DNA from: Candidatus Odyssella thessalonicensis L13
GTDB lineage: Bacteria; Pseudomonadota; Alphaproteobacteria; Paracaedibacterales; Paracaedibacteraceae
Length of the DNA: 64,000 nucleotides
Direction of reading: 5' to 3'
NCBI RefSeq assembly: GCF_000190415.1
Contig: NZ_AEWF01000001.1
Coordinates: 657,932 to 721,931, forward strand
Part shown: in pieces, positions 44,841 to 54,316 of the stretch
How positions within the stretch are numbered: position 1 is the first letter of the stretch
Layout of the letters: the number at the start of each line of letters is the position of its first letter
Notes under the pieces: generated by a model
The model's input: only the letters and a program-made list of their open reading frames with translations
What the model was told of the DNA's origin: nothing
Database searches by the model: none
Position numbers and translations under genes: made by a program

Positions 44841-46742
44841 ATGCCTATTCCTAGAGCCCAATCATTAGCCGATTATCATAAATTTTATAACTTCTCGGTG
44901 CAACACCCTGAAGAGTTTTGGTTTGAAGAAGGACAGCGCCTATATTGGTCGAAGCCTTATACGCGCGCTCAGAACTATTGTTTTTCATCTGATCAGCATT
45001 ATATTAAATGGTTTGACGATGGCGAACTGAATGTCAGCGAGAACTGCTTAGATCGCCATCTCGCTCAACGCGGCGACCAAACAGCAATCATCTGGCAAGG
45101 GGACACCCCAGAGGAGTCTAAGAAGATTTCTTATTCCGAGCTCCATCAAGAAGTGTGCCGCTTTGCCAATGCTCTTAAGACCTTAGGCATTGGTAAAGGT
45201 GATCGCGTTGTTATCTATCTTCCGATGATTATTGAAGCAGCGGTAGCGATGCTTGCTTGTGCGCGCATTGGCGCGATCCATTCCATTGTCTTTGGGGGCT
45301 TTTCGCCAGAATCTTTAGCCAGTCGAATTGAAGACTGTCAGGCAAAATTGGTTATAACCAGCACAGTTGGCTATCGCGGCGGCAAGATTATTCCGCTGAA
45401 AGACAATGTGGATCAAGCTTTAACATCAAGCACCACCGCCTGTGTGCAAACAGTGGTTATCGTTAAAAGAGGAAGCGAAGGAACACACTTAACAGCTCGC
45501 GAAGTTTGGTATCATGAGTTGATACAGCAAGCCGATGAAATGTGTGCCGCTGAACCGATGCCCGCCGAAGCTCCGCTATTTATTCTTTATACCTCTGGAT
45601 CGACGGGAAAACCGAAAGGGGTCGTTCATACCAGCGGCGGCTACCTTTTATATGCGGCCATGACCTTTGACCATATTTTTGCTCCTGACTCCAACACCAT
45701 CTTCTGGTGCACCGCCGATGTGGGCTGGATTACCGGCCATTCTTACGTGGTTTATGGAGCCTTAAGCAATGGCTGTACCACCTTGATGTATGAAGGTATC
45801 CCCAATTACCCTGCAGCAGATCGGTTTTGGCAGATTATTGATACCTATAATGTCACACATTTTTATACGGCCCCCACGGCTATTCGCTCTCTTATCCGCG
45901 CCGGGGATGAGTATCTCCAAACCACTCCTCGTAATTCTTTAAAGGTGCTGGGCAGTGTCGGTGAACCCATTGATCCTACTTCCTGGGCATGGTTCTATGA
46001 CCATGTCGGCAAGGGGCGCTGCCCCATTGTTGACACTTGGTGGCAAACTGAGACCGGCGGGATTCTTATAAGCCCGTTGGCCGGCATAACGCCTTTAAAG
46101 CCTGGCTGTGCTACTCTGCCCTTTTATGGCATTGAACCCGCTATTGTTGATGTTAACGGCCAAGAAATCAAGGGGGAAGGGTCGGGCAATCTGGTCCTAA
46201 AAACTTCCTGGCCTGGGCAAGCTCGCTCTCTTTTTAAAGATCATCAGCGCTTCATTGAGACTTACTTTTCAACTTATAAAGACTGCTATTTTACTGGGGA
46301 TGGCTGTCATCGCGATGAGGAAGGTTATTATTGGATTACCGGCCGAGTGGATGATGTCATTAATGTCTCGGGTCATCGGATAGGCACAGCCGAGGTGGAA
46401 TCCGTTCTCAATGAACATCCAGCTATCGTGGAATCGGCCGTAGTCGGTTTCCCGCATGAGATTAAAGGGCAAGGTATTTATGCTTATGTTATCTTTGATC
46501 CGCACTGCCCCACTCAACCCACGGCAGCAGAGATCAACCAATGGGTTCGCCAGCGGATTGGTGCTATTGCTACCTTGGATAAAGTGCATATAACCACCCA
46601 TTTACCCAAAACCCGCTCGGGCAAAGTCATGCGGCGTATCTTGCGCAAGCTTGCAGCTGGCGAGACGGAAAATCTCGGGGATCTGAGTACGCTGTTAGAT
46701 CCCACTATTATTGACACCCTTAAAGCAGAAATAACAAATTAG
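44841..46742 (+). CDS. acsA: Acetyl-CoA synthetase (AMP-forming)
   Basis: ANL-superfamily ligase of 633 residues that activates acetate (or a short acid) via acyl-AMP to acyl-CoA. Motifs: the P-loop-like LYTSGSTGKPKGVVHTSGG, the core WQTETGGILISP, the hinge YYWITGRVDDVINVSGHRIG and the C-terminal catalytic Lys in PKTRSGKVMRR, also the site of regulatory acetylation in this family. An upstream in-frame ATG exists at 44784, but ATG 44841 has GGAGA 6-7 nt before it and begins at the normal family N-terminus. It may be acetyl- rather than propionyl-specific, but this is not proven. Monocistronic. Confidence 0.92.
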   Translation: MPIPRAQSLADYHKFYNFSVQHPEEFWFEEGQRLYWSKPYTRAQNYCFSSDQHYIKWFDDGELNVSENCLDRHLAQRGDQTAIIWQGDTPEESKKISYSELHQEVCRFANALKTLGIGKGDRVVIYLPMIIEAAVAMLACARIGAIHSIVFGGFSPESLASRIEDCQAKLVITSTVGYRGGKIIPLKDNVDQALTSSTTACVQTVVIVKRGSEGTHLTAREVWYHELIQQADEMCAAEPMPAEAPLFILYTSGSTGKPKGVVHTSGGYLLYAAMTFDHIFAPDSNTIFWCTADVGWITGHSYVVYGALSNGCTTLMYEGIPNYPAADRFWQIIDTYNVTHFYTAPTAIRSLIRAGDEYLQTTPRNSLKVLGSVGEPIDPTSWAWFYDHVGKGRCPIVDTWWQTETGGILISPLAGITPLKPGCATLPFYGIEPAIVDVNGQEIKGEGSGNLVLKTSWPGQARSLFKDHQRFIETYFSTYKDCYFTGDGCHRDEEGYYWITGRVDDVINVSGHRIGTAEVESVLNEHPAIVESAVVGFPHEIKGQGIYAYVIFDPHCPTQPTAAEINQWVRQRIGAIATLDKVHITTHLPKTRSGKVMRRILRKLAAGETENLGDLSTLLDPTIIDTLKAEITN

Positions 46743-46797
46743 CAGCAATCGGATAAATTCTAAACATTAAGCTGATAAAAGTGCAAAAGATCGTTCA

Positions 46798-48042
46798 TCA
46801 GAGTTTTAGCGCCTTATGCTCAGATTGACCATTAATGATGAGCTGTTTTAAAGAGCGAGTGATTTTATTGCCATCTATCTTAGAGTAATTTTGTGCATCC
46901 AGCATCAATTTGACAATTTCAACATTAAGGCGATGTTGATCAGGCAATAAGGAGTAACGGTTCCAGTGCCTCGTTTCCTGAAGGAATTCCGTGGCAGAAA
47001 GCGAAGATTCAGGCCCAATTGATCTCCTTGATGAGTGAGCTGGCAAATCCACATTATAGCTCATAAAATAGACATAATTTTTGAAAGTGGCCTGTTCTTC
47101 GTCACTGACTTCTCCGCCCCAAAAGTAAGACCGTTCTAAAATATGGTGGGCACAGATATTCCCCTCAGTTTGCACATAATATAGCAAGGTTTCAAACGGA
47201 ACTGACTCAAATTTATCAGAAGCCTGTAAGAGCGGCAGAATATTTATAGCAACAAGATCACATATTTTCTTAGTGGAAGCTCCTTTAGCTACTGCTTTCG
47301 GAATGAGATAAGTTCTAATGTAATCGCTAAATTGGTGAACATCAAAATGATCAATAAAATACTTTATGTCGAGAAATTTAATGAGCTCAATGGTACGATC
47401 ATGTAAGCTAAATTGGTTATCCATATAAAACTTGACGCGGCGTGGAACAGCTGCTAGGTTCCTACCTTTATGGGTCACGTCTTGCGATACCAAAGTTATG
47501 GTTTGATAAAATGAGGACTTTTTAGCGAGCTGAGAAGCCAGCTCTTTGACTGCGGTAAGGGCTTTCGTTCCCATCCCTTGCCCTTGATAGGCGTCCCGAA
47601 TGTAAAGGAGCTCTAAAAAGAATTTTCCTTTATGATCGAGTTCTAAAGGATTTTCAAGAAGGGTAATTTTACCTACCTTAAGAGTTTTATGCCCTTGACC
47701 AAGGTGCGGCTTTACGATAGCGTTTTGTAAGGCAAGCCTTGGATCAATAATTCTTAAGGTTGTCTCGCGCTGATTATCCTCATGATTAATAACAGCCTTC
47801 AATTGCAGATAGACCCCTGGATCTGTCGCCGCAGCAACACTTCTCTCTCGACTGGCAATAGGGGAATTGGCCAAGACAGAGCTGCGGTAAAACTCATTAA
47901 TAGTTCGGATGTAATCCGCCTCCTGCAACGGCAGTGCAGAAAGATGACTCTGGCACTCTTGCTTATTAATTTCAGCAGCTTCCCCACAGCTCAGGAGAAA
48001 TGCGCATCCAAAAGCGGTCCCAAACCAGTTCTTTAGCCTCAT
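46798..48042 (-). CDS. Exported protein (possible lipoprotein) with GNAT acetyltransferase domain
   Basis: Protein of 414 residues. The N-terminus (MRLKNWFGTAFGCAFLLSCGE) resembles a signal peptide with a possible lipobox (LLSC). A GNAT acetyltransferase domain spans about 70-200: KFFLELLYIRDAYQGQGMGT (the Q/R-x-x-G-x-G/A acetyl-CoA loop), TKALTAVKELASQLA and VKFYMDNQFSLHD. The C-terminal 200 residues are helical and unassigned. GNAT enzymes need acetyl-CoA, absent from the periplasm, so an exported GNAT makes sense mainly if it acts in another cell. Substrate unknown. Confidence 0.8.
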   Translation of the reverse strand: MRLKNWFGTAFGCAFLLSCGEAAEINKQECQSHLSALPLQEADYIRTINEFYRSSVLANSPIASRERSVAAATDPGVYLQLKAVINHEDNQRETTLRIIDPRLALQNAIVKPHLGQGHKTLKVGKITLLENPLELDHKGKFFLELLYIRDAYQGQGMGTKALTAVKELASQLAKKSSFYQTITLVSQDVTHKGRNLAAVPRRVKFYMDNQFSLHDRTIELIKFLDIKYFIDHFDVHQFSDYIRTYLIPKAVAKGASTKKICDLVAINILPLLQASDKFESVPFETLLYYVQTEGNICAHHILERSYFWGGEVSDEEQATFKNYVYFMSYNVDLPAHSSRRSIGPESSLSATEFLQETRHWNRYSLLPDQHRLNVEIVKLMLDAQNYSKIDGNKITRSLKQLIINGQSEHKALKL

Positions 48043-48515
48043 AAATCTTCCCTTTTAAATACATAAGCGCTTAATTTTATCACTAAATTAAGCTTAAGAA
48101 TAAAACGATTATAGTTTGTATATGGGAAGATTTTTTATTTTTTAAAGACTTGACAAGATAAAATTGTAAAAAATTAAGTATTGGCTTCTATTTAGTTTTC
48201 AAAATAAATCTTTTTTATAAGTCAGTATTATTTTTTTTATGGCTCCAGTTTTAAAAGAGCCTTATAGCTATAAATAAGAACCAGGCTAAGTGAGATTCTT
48301 CTTTAAATACAATCTGCGTTAAGATAAGCATTATTTTAGGTAGTGCGGTGCAATAAATGATAGGCTATCAATAATTAGGGACGACCTTATAAGGCTCTAT
48401 CAGTCAGGATAACGAACCATCTTTTAAGCTTTCAAAGTCAATCTCGAAGTTTGACGCCAGAATCACCATATAAAAAGTATTACAATAAGAAATAATAGTT
48501 TTACAGAGTTTCTTC

Positions 48516-49178
48516 ATGAAAAGAATAATTATATCTTCTTTACTATGCAGCGCTTTATCCGCTACTTCGCCGGCCATATGTGCCGAAATAACCCACGCCA
48601 CTTCCTGCTTCCCTGACCGAACCATTGAATGGATCGACAATGAAGGTAGAAAGTTCCTAGAGTTTTATCTATCACGCCGCCCCAATGAAGAAGGATTTTG
48701 TGCTTTTAAGACAGACAGAGTAACAGCCATTAATCAGCTGATCGAAAAGATCTCCGTAACGCCTCACTCATCAACCCTTAGAAATTTAATTACAGCCTCG
48801 ATCATCAATGAATCGCGAGAGACCCTTGACACCATCTTTAAAGAGGCCATTCCAAAAGATGAAGATTTTAAAGCCCCAACGATTCAACTTCAGTACTTGA
48901 ATTACTACAAAGACTCTTTACAACCTCTTAAGTGTGTGCGGAATAACTTCGAAAAGAATCGTGTCGCTTCTGTTTATACGCTTCTAGATGCTCTCGCTTA
49001 CCTTAAGGAGCACCATTTAATCATTTACACCAAAAGTGCACACGGTCAGCTTGAGCTTTTCCATACTTTCTCTCTCAAGGGAAAGGATAAATCCATTTTA
49101 AAACTTCCCACCCTTTATCTCTGCCTTGAAAATGGCCATCTCAACCACCTTGTTTTAACACAACATCTCAAAAAATAA
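48516..49178 (+). CDS. Fragment 1: signal peptide and N-terminal domain
   Basis: As written, this frame encodes 220 residues: a signal peptide ending ICA-EI and an unassigned domain with a mixed character (FCAFKTDRVTAINQLIEKIS, ASVYTLLDALAYLKEHHLII). It ends at TAA immediately after an A6 tract. It would be the only exported piece if the frame is truly broken. Confidence 0.65.
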   Translation: MKRIIISSLLCSALSATSPAICAEITHATSCFPDRTIEWIDNEGRKFLEFYLSRRPNEEGFCAFKTDRVTAINQLIEKISVTPHSSTLRNLITASIINESRETLDTIFKEAIPKDEDFKAPTIQLQYLNYYKDSLQPLKCVRNNFEKNRVASVYTLLDALAYLKEHHLIIYTKSAHGQLELFHTFSLKGKDKSILKLPTLYLCLENGHLNHLVLTQHLKK

Positions 49179-49468
49179 GGGAAGCTTCTTGGCGTGAAGA
49201 ACTTTATAAGCGAGATATAGTCGCTGTCCTAAACGATAACAGAGGTAACCAACTGCCTGCAATTGCTTCAACAGCTCCTGCTTCTACGCCGACTAATGAT
49301 ATCGAGGAGGCCCTATTCCCTGAAATTGCTTCTTCACCGTTTAATTCTGAACTGTCAATCGACCTGCCACCAGATCTTATTATTCGGCCTATCAGAAGAT
49401 CTGACTTTGAAGACGATTCTGAAGACTTTGACGAATCTTCTACTCCAGCAGCACAGGGGCACCCCCTG

Positions 49469-51166
49469 GTGGCTGAGAGATTGAGCCATGGATTTCAAAT
49501 AGCGGACGATGACATAAGTGGCCTTGATCTTAATGATGTTAGCCCGATCAGTTCACCTGTTCGCCCTGAGCCGCAATCAGCGTTTCCCGCAACAGGTAAC
49601 CAAAGTTTGCGTCTGCTCGCTGACTCTTTTAAAATGAGAGTTTATCCCGGTGAAGAGGAAATGGAAGCTACACCAGCCGAGACCTCGCCCCCTGCTCTCT
49701 GCCCCATTCTTCCTCATCATTTCTCTCCGTCTGCCCTTAACTTTATAAGCCGTAGTCAGTCAGAAGATAGACCCTTTCATTCCTCTCTGGCTCGGGAAAT
49801 CAGACGGGGCACCATGAGACGATCTCAGTCCGTGGATCACTCTTTGGCCCCATCGACTTCAACTTTGACGTCAAGGCCAGCCCCTCAAACGGTTACTCCC
49901 TCCCGACAGTTCGCCTTTAATAAAGACCAGGTAGTACACTTTATCGATAAAAAGAGAGGCCGCACACGTTTACCAGGAACAAAGGATTATCAAGACTCCC
50001 TCGAGCAAGCCTATGCTTATCTTGAACAAGAGGAAGAAATATTCGCTGAGCATACCCCGGATAAAGTAGCGTTATTGCAAGCAAAGATACGCTTAGCTTT
50101 CAACCATCATTTTACCCCTGAAACAACAGATCGGACTGCCTTTCTAACTAACCTGCTTACAAGGCTTAACCAATATATTCAGACTCATCAGAACACGGCT
50201 GATCGCACCCATCGCCTTTTGCTCAATTATTCATACATGTATAAAGGAAAGATCTTAAGAGCTCTCGGTCTTTACAGCGAAGCTTATCAGGCATTTATGG
50301 CTATTGAGGATGGCTATAGCACGGCTTGGCGCCTTGATCTAGCAGAAATGATTATAGACGATGGTTTCCGCCCTGAGACAGTAAGAGCTACTGCCCTTCC
50401 TGGCTATCTTCAAACGCTGCTGCAGTCAACTACCAAATTAAGAAACCAGCCTACTCGCAAGAAACAAAATCTTAATATTGATAAAGAAGATTATAAAGAG
50501 ATCCGTCAACTGGCACATCCTTCCTATAGTCATGTATCGGACCTACGGAAACGCAAACAAGATTTGATACAGCGGCTCAGCTTTGATAACAATTTGCCAG
50601 CCACAAGTGGAGAACCTTTATACCTTTCCTTAACTCTTCAAGAGAGTGCTGGCGATCAAAGCACGGCTTCCACCTCAATTATTCAGACCTCTGTTTCCTC
50701 TTCCCCAAAAAGGAGAAGGATTATAGATCCAGCGTCCTCTCCTGCGAGAGTGATGGAAGGCCAAGACTCTCTACAAGCAAGACTAGCTTCGTCTACTACC
50801 AGTAGCCATAATGCTGCAGCGCTTGATTTGTTAGAAAACTCACACCTGGAAAAGCTCTCAGAGCAGGACAGGGAACAACAAATCGATCTTGAGCAAGAAG
50901 CAATATCTGTCCCTTCTGTTAAGCGCGAGAGGGAAGAAGAGCTATCCGATGCCTCTAAAAAAGGCAACGGAAGGAAACTCGTAGGTCCTCACCTCATCGC
51001 CCGCCTCACGCTTCTGACTTTACTCAGAGCCATCAGGATATTTGGGAAGAGATTTATCTTAACTCCTCTCCTGATAACTCTCCGCATCGATCTCCCTTTC
51101 TCCAGGAAGTCAAAGAGGAAAAGAGCACAAGATCAGAGAGTGAAACTCAAGATAAGTCCGAGATAA
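49469..51166 (+). CDS. Fragment 2: Ser/Pro-rich linker and helical segment
   Basis: The frame is open from about 49160 without a stop, so the GTG at 49469 is not a credible start. It contains acidic and Ser/Pro-rich stretches, phosphosite-like repeats (FISRSQSEDRPF, RRSQSVDHS) and a TPR-like helical part (LLLNYSYMYKGKILRALGLY). After the A6 tract at 50957 its composition turns abruptly unnatural (RLTLLTLLRAIRIFGKRF), as expected for out-of-frame reading. Confidence 0.55.
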   Translation: MAERLSHGFQIADDDISGLDLNDVSPISSPVRPEPQSAFPATGNQSLRLLADSFKMRVYPGEEEMEATPAETSPPALCPILPHHFSPSALNFISRSQSEDRPFHSSLAREIRRGTMRRSQSVDHSLAPSTSTLTSRPAPQTVTPSRQFAFNKDQVVHFIDKKRGRTRLPGTKDYQDSLEQAYAYLEQEEEIFAEHTPDKVALLQAKIRLAFNHHFTPETTDRTAFLTNLLTRLNQYIQTHQNTADRTHRLLLNYSYMYKGKILRALGLYSEAYQAFMAIEDGYSTAWRLDLAEMIIDDGFRPETVRATALPGYLQTLLQSTTKLRNQPTRKKQNLNIDKEDYKEIRQLAHPSYSHVSDLRKRKQDLIQRLSFDNNLPATSGEPLYLSLTLQESAGDQSTASTSIIQTSVSSSPKRRRIIDPASSPARVMEGQDSLQARLASSTTSSHNAAALDLLENSHLEKLSEQDREQQIDLEQEAISVPSVKREREEELSDASKKGNGRKLVGPHLIARLTLLTLLRAIRIFGKRFILTPLLITLRIDLPFSRKSKRKRAQDQRVKLKISPR

Positions 51167-51285
51167 TTGTCTCGGTCCCCGCTTCTACTGCTGAAACATC
51201 TATTACAGATAAGCCCGCAAGCACATCCTCATGGACGAGTATAATCTTACCAGAGCATGCAAACTACCTTATCAGCACCATACAT

Positions 51286-52233
51286 TTGGCTGAGGAGAAT
51301 AATCTACATGATGAGTTAAGAACTCTCATGCTGGAAGCTAAAACTCATCGCTTTCCCGAAGCCGCTTCCTATTATCTTCGGATCATTGAGTTATCCCAAC
51401 AGGTTAATATCCTAGAGAAAGAACCTGGTATCCTAGAGATAGAAGCTCAAGCTTTTATTGAAGTGGGACGCAATCAGTACACAACCGCGGAATATCCACT
51501 TTCTTCCGTGTGGTTTTTCAAAGCCCTTAATATTGCGAAGATTTTGAAGGACAGAGACTTAGAAGCCAAAGCTTATGTCGAGCTCGGCAATAGTCGTTAT
51601 ACCGATGACTCTCATACAAGGTACGAAGACTGGTTTCTTAAGGCTCTCGATACCTTGGACAAAGGTGATCGGTCACCACTGGCAGCTCAAGCTTATTTAG
51701 GCCTTGGGATAGCAGGCTATAAAAGTAGACCCGGGTATCCGCAAGGTACTTATTGGTATCTAAAAGCTTTAGATATTCTAAACCTTGTTCAGAATAGACA
51801 TCAGGTTTATTTTAAAGCCCAAACTTACATCGGTTTAGGAAATGTGAAGTATTGTGATAAGAGTCACTCTAAAAGTGCTTACTGGTATCTTGACACCTTA
51901 AATCTGATCACAAATCGTCGGTATCCGCAGCTGGAAGCCCAAGCTTATATAGGCCTTGGAACTTCTAGCCTGACCAACCATGAATGCCCGACACCAGCCC
52001 ATTGGTACTATAAAGCTTTGAACTGTCTGAAAGGGAATCGGAATAGCGATAATATTAAAGCTCAGGCTCACCTAAGACTGGCAGACTATTTCTACTCAGA
52101 ACGTGACGATAGAAAAGCGCTTAAGCATTATCGAGAAGTTCTTCCTTTACACACCCTTGAGACAAGAAAAAAGGAAGCAACTCGCATGATTAAACGGATT
52201 GAGGGATATTTGTACTCCAGCCGCAAAAGTTAA
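51286..52233 (+). CDS. Fragment 3: C-terminal TPR-like repeat domain
   Basis: The frame is open back to 50959, far upstream of the TTG at 51286. From about 51420 it encodes five or six TPR-like units with a period of about 44-47 residues: AYVELGNSRYTDD, AQAYLGLGIAGYKSRPG, AQTYIGLGNVKYCDK and AQAYIGLGTSSLTNH, each followed by a YWYLKALDIL-type helix. Such helix pairs usually bind protein partners. No ribosome binding site at 51286. Confidence 0.65.
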   Translation: MAEENNLHDELRTLMLEAKTHRFPEAASYYLRIIELSQQVNILEKEPGILEIEAQAFIEVGRNQYTTAEYPLSSVWFFKALNIAKILKDRDLEAKAYVELGNSRYTDDSHTRYEDWFLKALDTLDKGDRSPLAAQAYLGLGIAGYKSRPGYPQGTYWYLKALDILNLVQNRHQVYFKAQTYIGLGNVKYCDKSHSKSAYWYLDTLNLITNRRYPQLEAQAYIGLGTSSLTNHECPTPAHWYYKALNCLKGNRNSDNIKAQAHLRLADYFYSERDDRKALKHYREVLPLHTLETRKKEATRMIKRIEGYLYSSRKS

Positions 52234-52237
52234 CTTC

Positions 52238-52259
52238 AAGGGGCCTGCAGGGGCCCCTT
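52238..52259 (+). terminator. Hairpin after the TPR-type gene
   Basis: Stem AAGGGGCC / GGCCCCTT, 8 bp, with a 6-nt loop, 4 nt past the stop. The downstream sequence is AT-rich but lacks a T run, so it may be a weak or factor-aided terminator. Confidence 0.6.
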
Positions 52260-52545
52260 ATATACCACCAGACACAGTAGCATAAATAACAGCACGGGGG
52301 CCTGGTTTGCTCTGTGAGCTTTGATCCCGGTCTCTCTTTTCCCCTCGACATTATTAGTAGCAGCAGTTAAGAGCCCCTCCCTCTATGACACGACCAGTTT
52401 ATAGACAATAAAGAAATATTAATGAGAAATCAGAAATAACATTCATGTTTAATTAAATATTAGATCCATGTATAAGTTTGTAGATAAAAATTTTATTAGA
52501 ATAGCGATTTCTCAAATTTAACAAGAAACAATAGAAGGAATAAAT

Positions 52546-53466
52546 GTGATGAATATAAATCCTCTTAAAGCTCTTAGAATATTTACTGGCATTGCTTTAC
52601 TTAATGTGAGCTTTATATCGAGTCCTATTTGCGCCCAAGATTCTTACCCGCTTTGTCCAGATGTATCAAATGCGCTTTACAAGCAATCAGTCGAAAAAAA
52701 TCTATCGGATATAGAATTATTTACAGATGGTCAGGATCACTACATTCTTCAGACCCGTGATAGAAAAATTTTCTGGGGCGACGGTTTAAAGTTTTATCCG
52801 CTAAAATCTCTTGGGGAGAATAGTTCTTGGACAAAAGGTAAAGGGATTAAGCAGAAGATACATTTTGAAGATCCACGGGCCCCGGAAAAAGCCATGCTCC
52901 TCCGCCAGGGCAATACAATTAAAGTAGCAGATTACGCACGAGATTATACCTTGATAAGTAATCCGGCAGAGGTAGAGGTGCTTATGTATGGAGCCCAATT
53001 TATCTCTCTCCCCAAGGTTCGTCAGAAAGAATATCTCCTAAAATTTACAGATAGGGACGAATATATCTTTGTAGATTCGTTAGACAACGAAGAAGACTAT
53101 TATAATAGTTTTCGCCTTTTTAAAGGCTCGTTAGGCGCGATGGTACAGCTTGATCTTCCTGCCGAGGAACCTGATAGCTTTCCCCGCGTACTACGCAGCA
53201 GAGATGGAGGCACAACTTACATCTATTTAAGTGACGGCAGTCAGTTATATGTGCCATCTGTTAGCAGAATAAGACTTCTAGCAGGGGAGCCCTATTGGCA
53301 AGTAGAGGAGCCGTATTGGCAAGATAGCAATAAAAATAAGTGGCCGTTAAAAGAGTTAAAAACGGATAACTTTGATTATCGGAGACTTGGCCTTCCTGAT
53401 TTTCCTTCAGAAAATAAAGTCCTTCATACCCCCCTTGACTTAGTGTTTGGGACATCGTCAAATTAA
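52546..53466 (+). CDS. Exported hypothetical protein
   Basis: Protein of 306 residues (GTG at 52546; the next codon is ATG and is an alternative start; AGAAGGAA upstream). The signal peptide ends SPICA-QD. The chain is beta-rich in character, with repeated short strands ending in aromatic residues (DHYILQTRDRKIFWGDG, GTTYIYLSDGSQLYVP) and a short duplicated unit EPYWQVEEPYWQ. It might be a propeller-like or beta-repeat fold; no family recognised. Monocistronic, followed by a strong hairpin. Confidence 0.75.
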   Translation: MMNINPLKALRIFTGIALLNVSFISSPICAQDSYPLCPDVSNALYKQSVEKNLSDIELFTDGQDHYILQTRDRKIFWGDGLKFYPLKSLGENSSWTKGKGIKQKIHFEDPRAPEKAMLLRQGNTIKVADYARDYTLISNPAEVEVLMYGAQFISLPKVRQKEYLLKFTDRDEYIFVDSLDNEEDYYNSFRLFKGSLGAMVQLDLPAEEPDSFPRVLRSRDGGTTYIYLSDGSQLYVPSVSRIRLLAGEPYWQVEEPYWQDSNKNKWPLKELKTDNFDYRRLGLPDFPSENKVLHTPLDLVFGTSSN

Positions 53467-53537
53467 CTTTATTAAGCTGGACAAAGGTATGATCTACCTT
53501 AACTGGTTGAGTTTAAAGAAGCAAAGATATTAAAAAA

Positions 53538-53562
53538 GCTGGGACATTTAAGATGTTCCAGC
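53538..53562. terminator. Bidirectional hairpin terminator
   Basis: Stem GCTGGGACAT / ATGTTCCAGC (10 bp with one G-T pair) and a TTAAG loop. T-rich sequence follows on the plus strand, and a TTTTTT run follows on the minus strand. It lies 72 nt after the plus-strand gene and about 265 nt past the minus-strand lysozyme-inhibitor gene. Confidence 0.75.
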
Positions 53563-53827
53563 ATTATTTAGGTTTATTCCCCATAGGTCGCTCTTAGCTA
53601 GGATAGAAATCTTTGATAAATATCTTAATGATTGGGCCCCCTTCCAGGGGAAAGCAGCCAAACTGAGATCAAGCATTCTCTCTTTATATAATAGAAACGA
53701 TCCCTTACCTTTCAGACAGAAAACTTTTTGATAAAGCTGATAAAAAACTAGCCTTAATGATGTAAAAAGGAACACTCAGCAGCTTCCCCCTTCCAAATCA
53801 TGTTTAGGATCATTGCTTTAAAGCTAA

Positions 53828-54184
53828 CTATTTATTGCTTGTAACTAGGTGGCATTCAGGCATTTTCTCGCCCGCTAACATAAATGTTGCTCGTTTTCCT
53901 TTGGCCCAGAACTCGGTACTCAAATCAGTCTTAGCCACATAACGCTCGCCTGAGGCTGCTAGCACTCTTTGGAGGGCATAAACTGTGCCGTTAACATGGA
54001 GCTCTACTTCTTTATTCTTATGGATCAAAAATTTTACGAGCTGAGTGCCGCATTGAAAGGAAGACTCTAAGGTTTTAAGATTATCTTCCTTTTCAAGCTT
54101 GGTAGCATGAAGATCGTTCGTGCAGGAAGTAAGGGAAAAAGTAGCTATCCCCAATTGACCATAAATTCGCCAATTCCAGGCCAT
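53828..54184 (-). CDS. MliC-family C-type lysozyme inhibitor lipoprotein
   Basis: Protein of 118 residues. A short N-terminal hydrophobic stretch with a lipobox-like LTSC (Cys21) predicts a lipoprotein. The MliC domain follows: SSFQCGTQLVKFLIHKNKEV, then VYALQRVLAASGERYVAKTD, TEFWAKGKRATFML and a final Cys (MPECHLV) that would pair with the Cys of FQC. MliC/PliC proteins insert a loop with Ser and Lys residues into the active site of C-type lysozyme. For a bacterium living in phagocytic hosts this would protect peptidoglycan. Assignment rests on the clear SGxRY and FWxKG motifs. Confidence 0.85.
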   Translation of the reverse strand: MAWNWRIYGQLGIATFSLTSCTNDLHATKLEKEDNLKTLESSFQCGTQLVKFLIHKNKEVELHVNGTVYALQRVLAASGERYVAKTDLSTEFWAKGKRATFMLAGEKMPECHLVTSNK

Positions 54185-54316
54185 GATTAACCTCCTTACC
54201 TTGCACGTATGAATAACCCCAAGCTTATCAGCAAAGCTCTCTTTCTCTCTTATACGATCACCTTGAATACTGTTATCGTATTTATCTAAGTGAGTAGGTG
54301 TCTTAATTATTCATCG

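Larger units (their letters stand above)
48516..52233 (+). pseudogene. Large exported TPR-type protein split by two A6-tract frameshifts
   Basis: Three open frames join into one protein of about 1239 residues if one A is added at each of two A6 tracts: 49170-49175 (HLKK then IREASWREELYKRD) and 50957-50962 (DASKK then RQRKETRRSSPHRPP). At both sites coding-like composition ends in one frame and resumes in the next. The protein has a signal peptide (MKRIIISSLLCSALSATSPAICA), an N-terminal domain to about residue 220, a long acidic Ser/Pro-rich region, and C-terminal TPR-like repeats. Either a decayed gene, two sequencing errors of the same type, or expression by slippage. No ribosome binding sites are evident at the internal frames. 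Confidence 0.8.

Noticed and set aside
49263..49484. Plus-strand 73-codon frame
   Set aside because: Out-of-frame Leu-rich reading; the neighbouring frame continues the large TPR-type protein here.
53548..53775. Minus-strand 75-codon frame
   Set aside because: Overlaps a terminator hairpin, has no ribosome binding site and no recognisable product.
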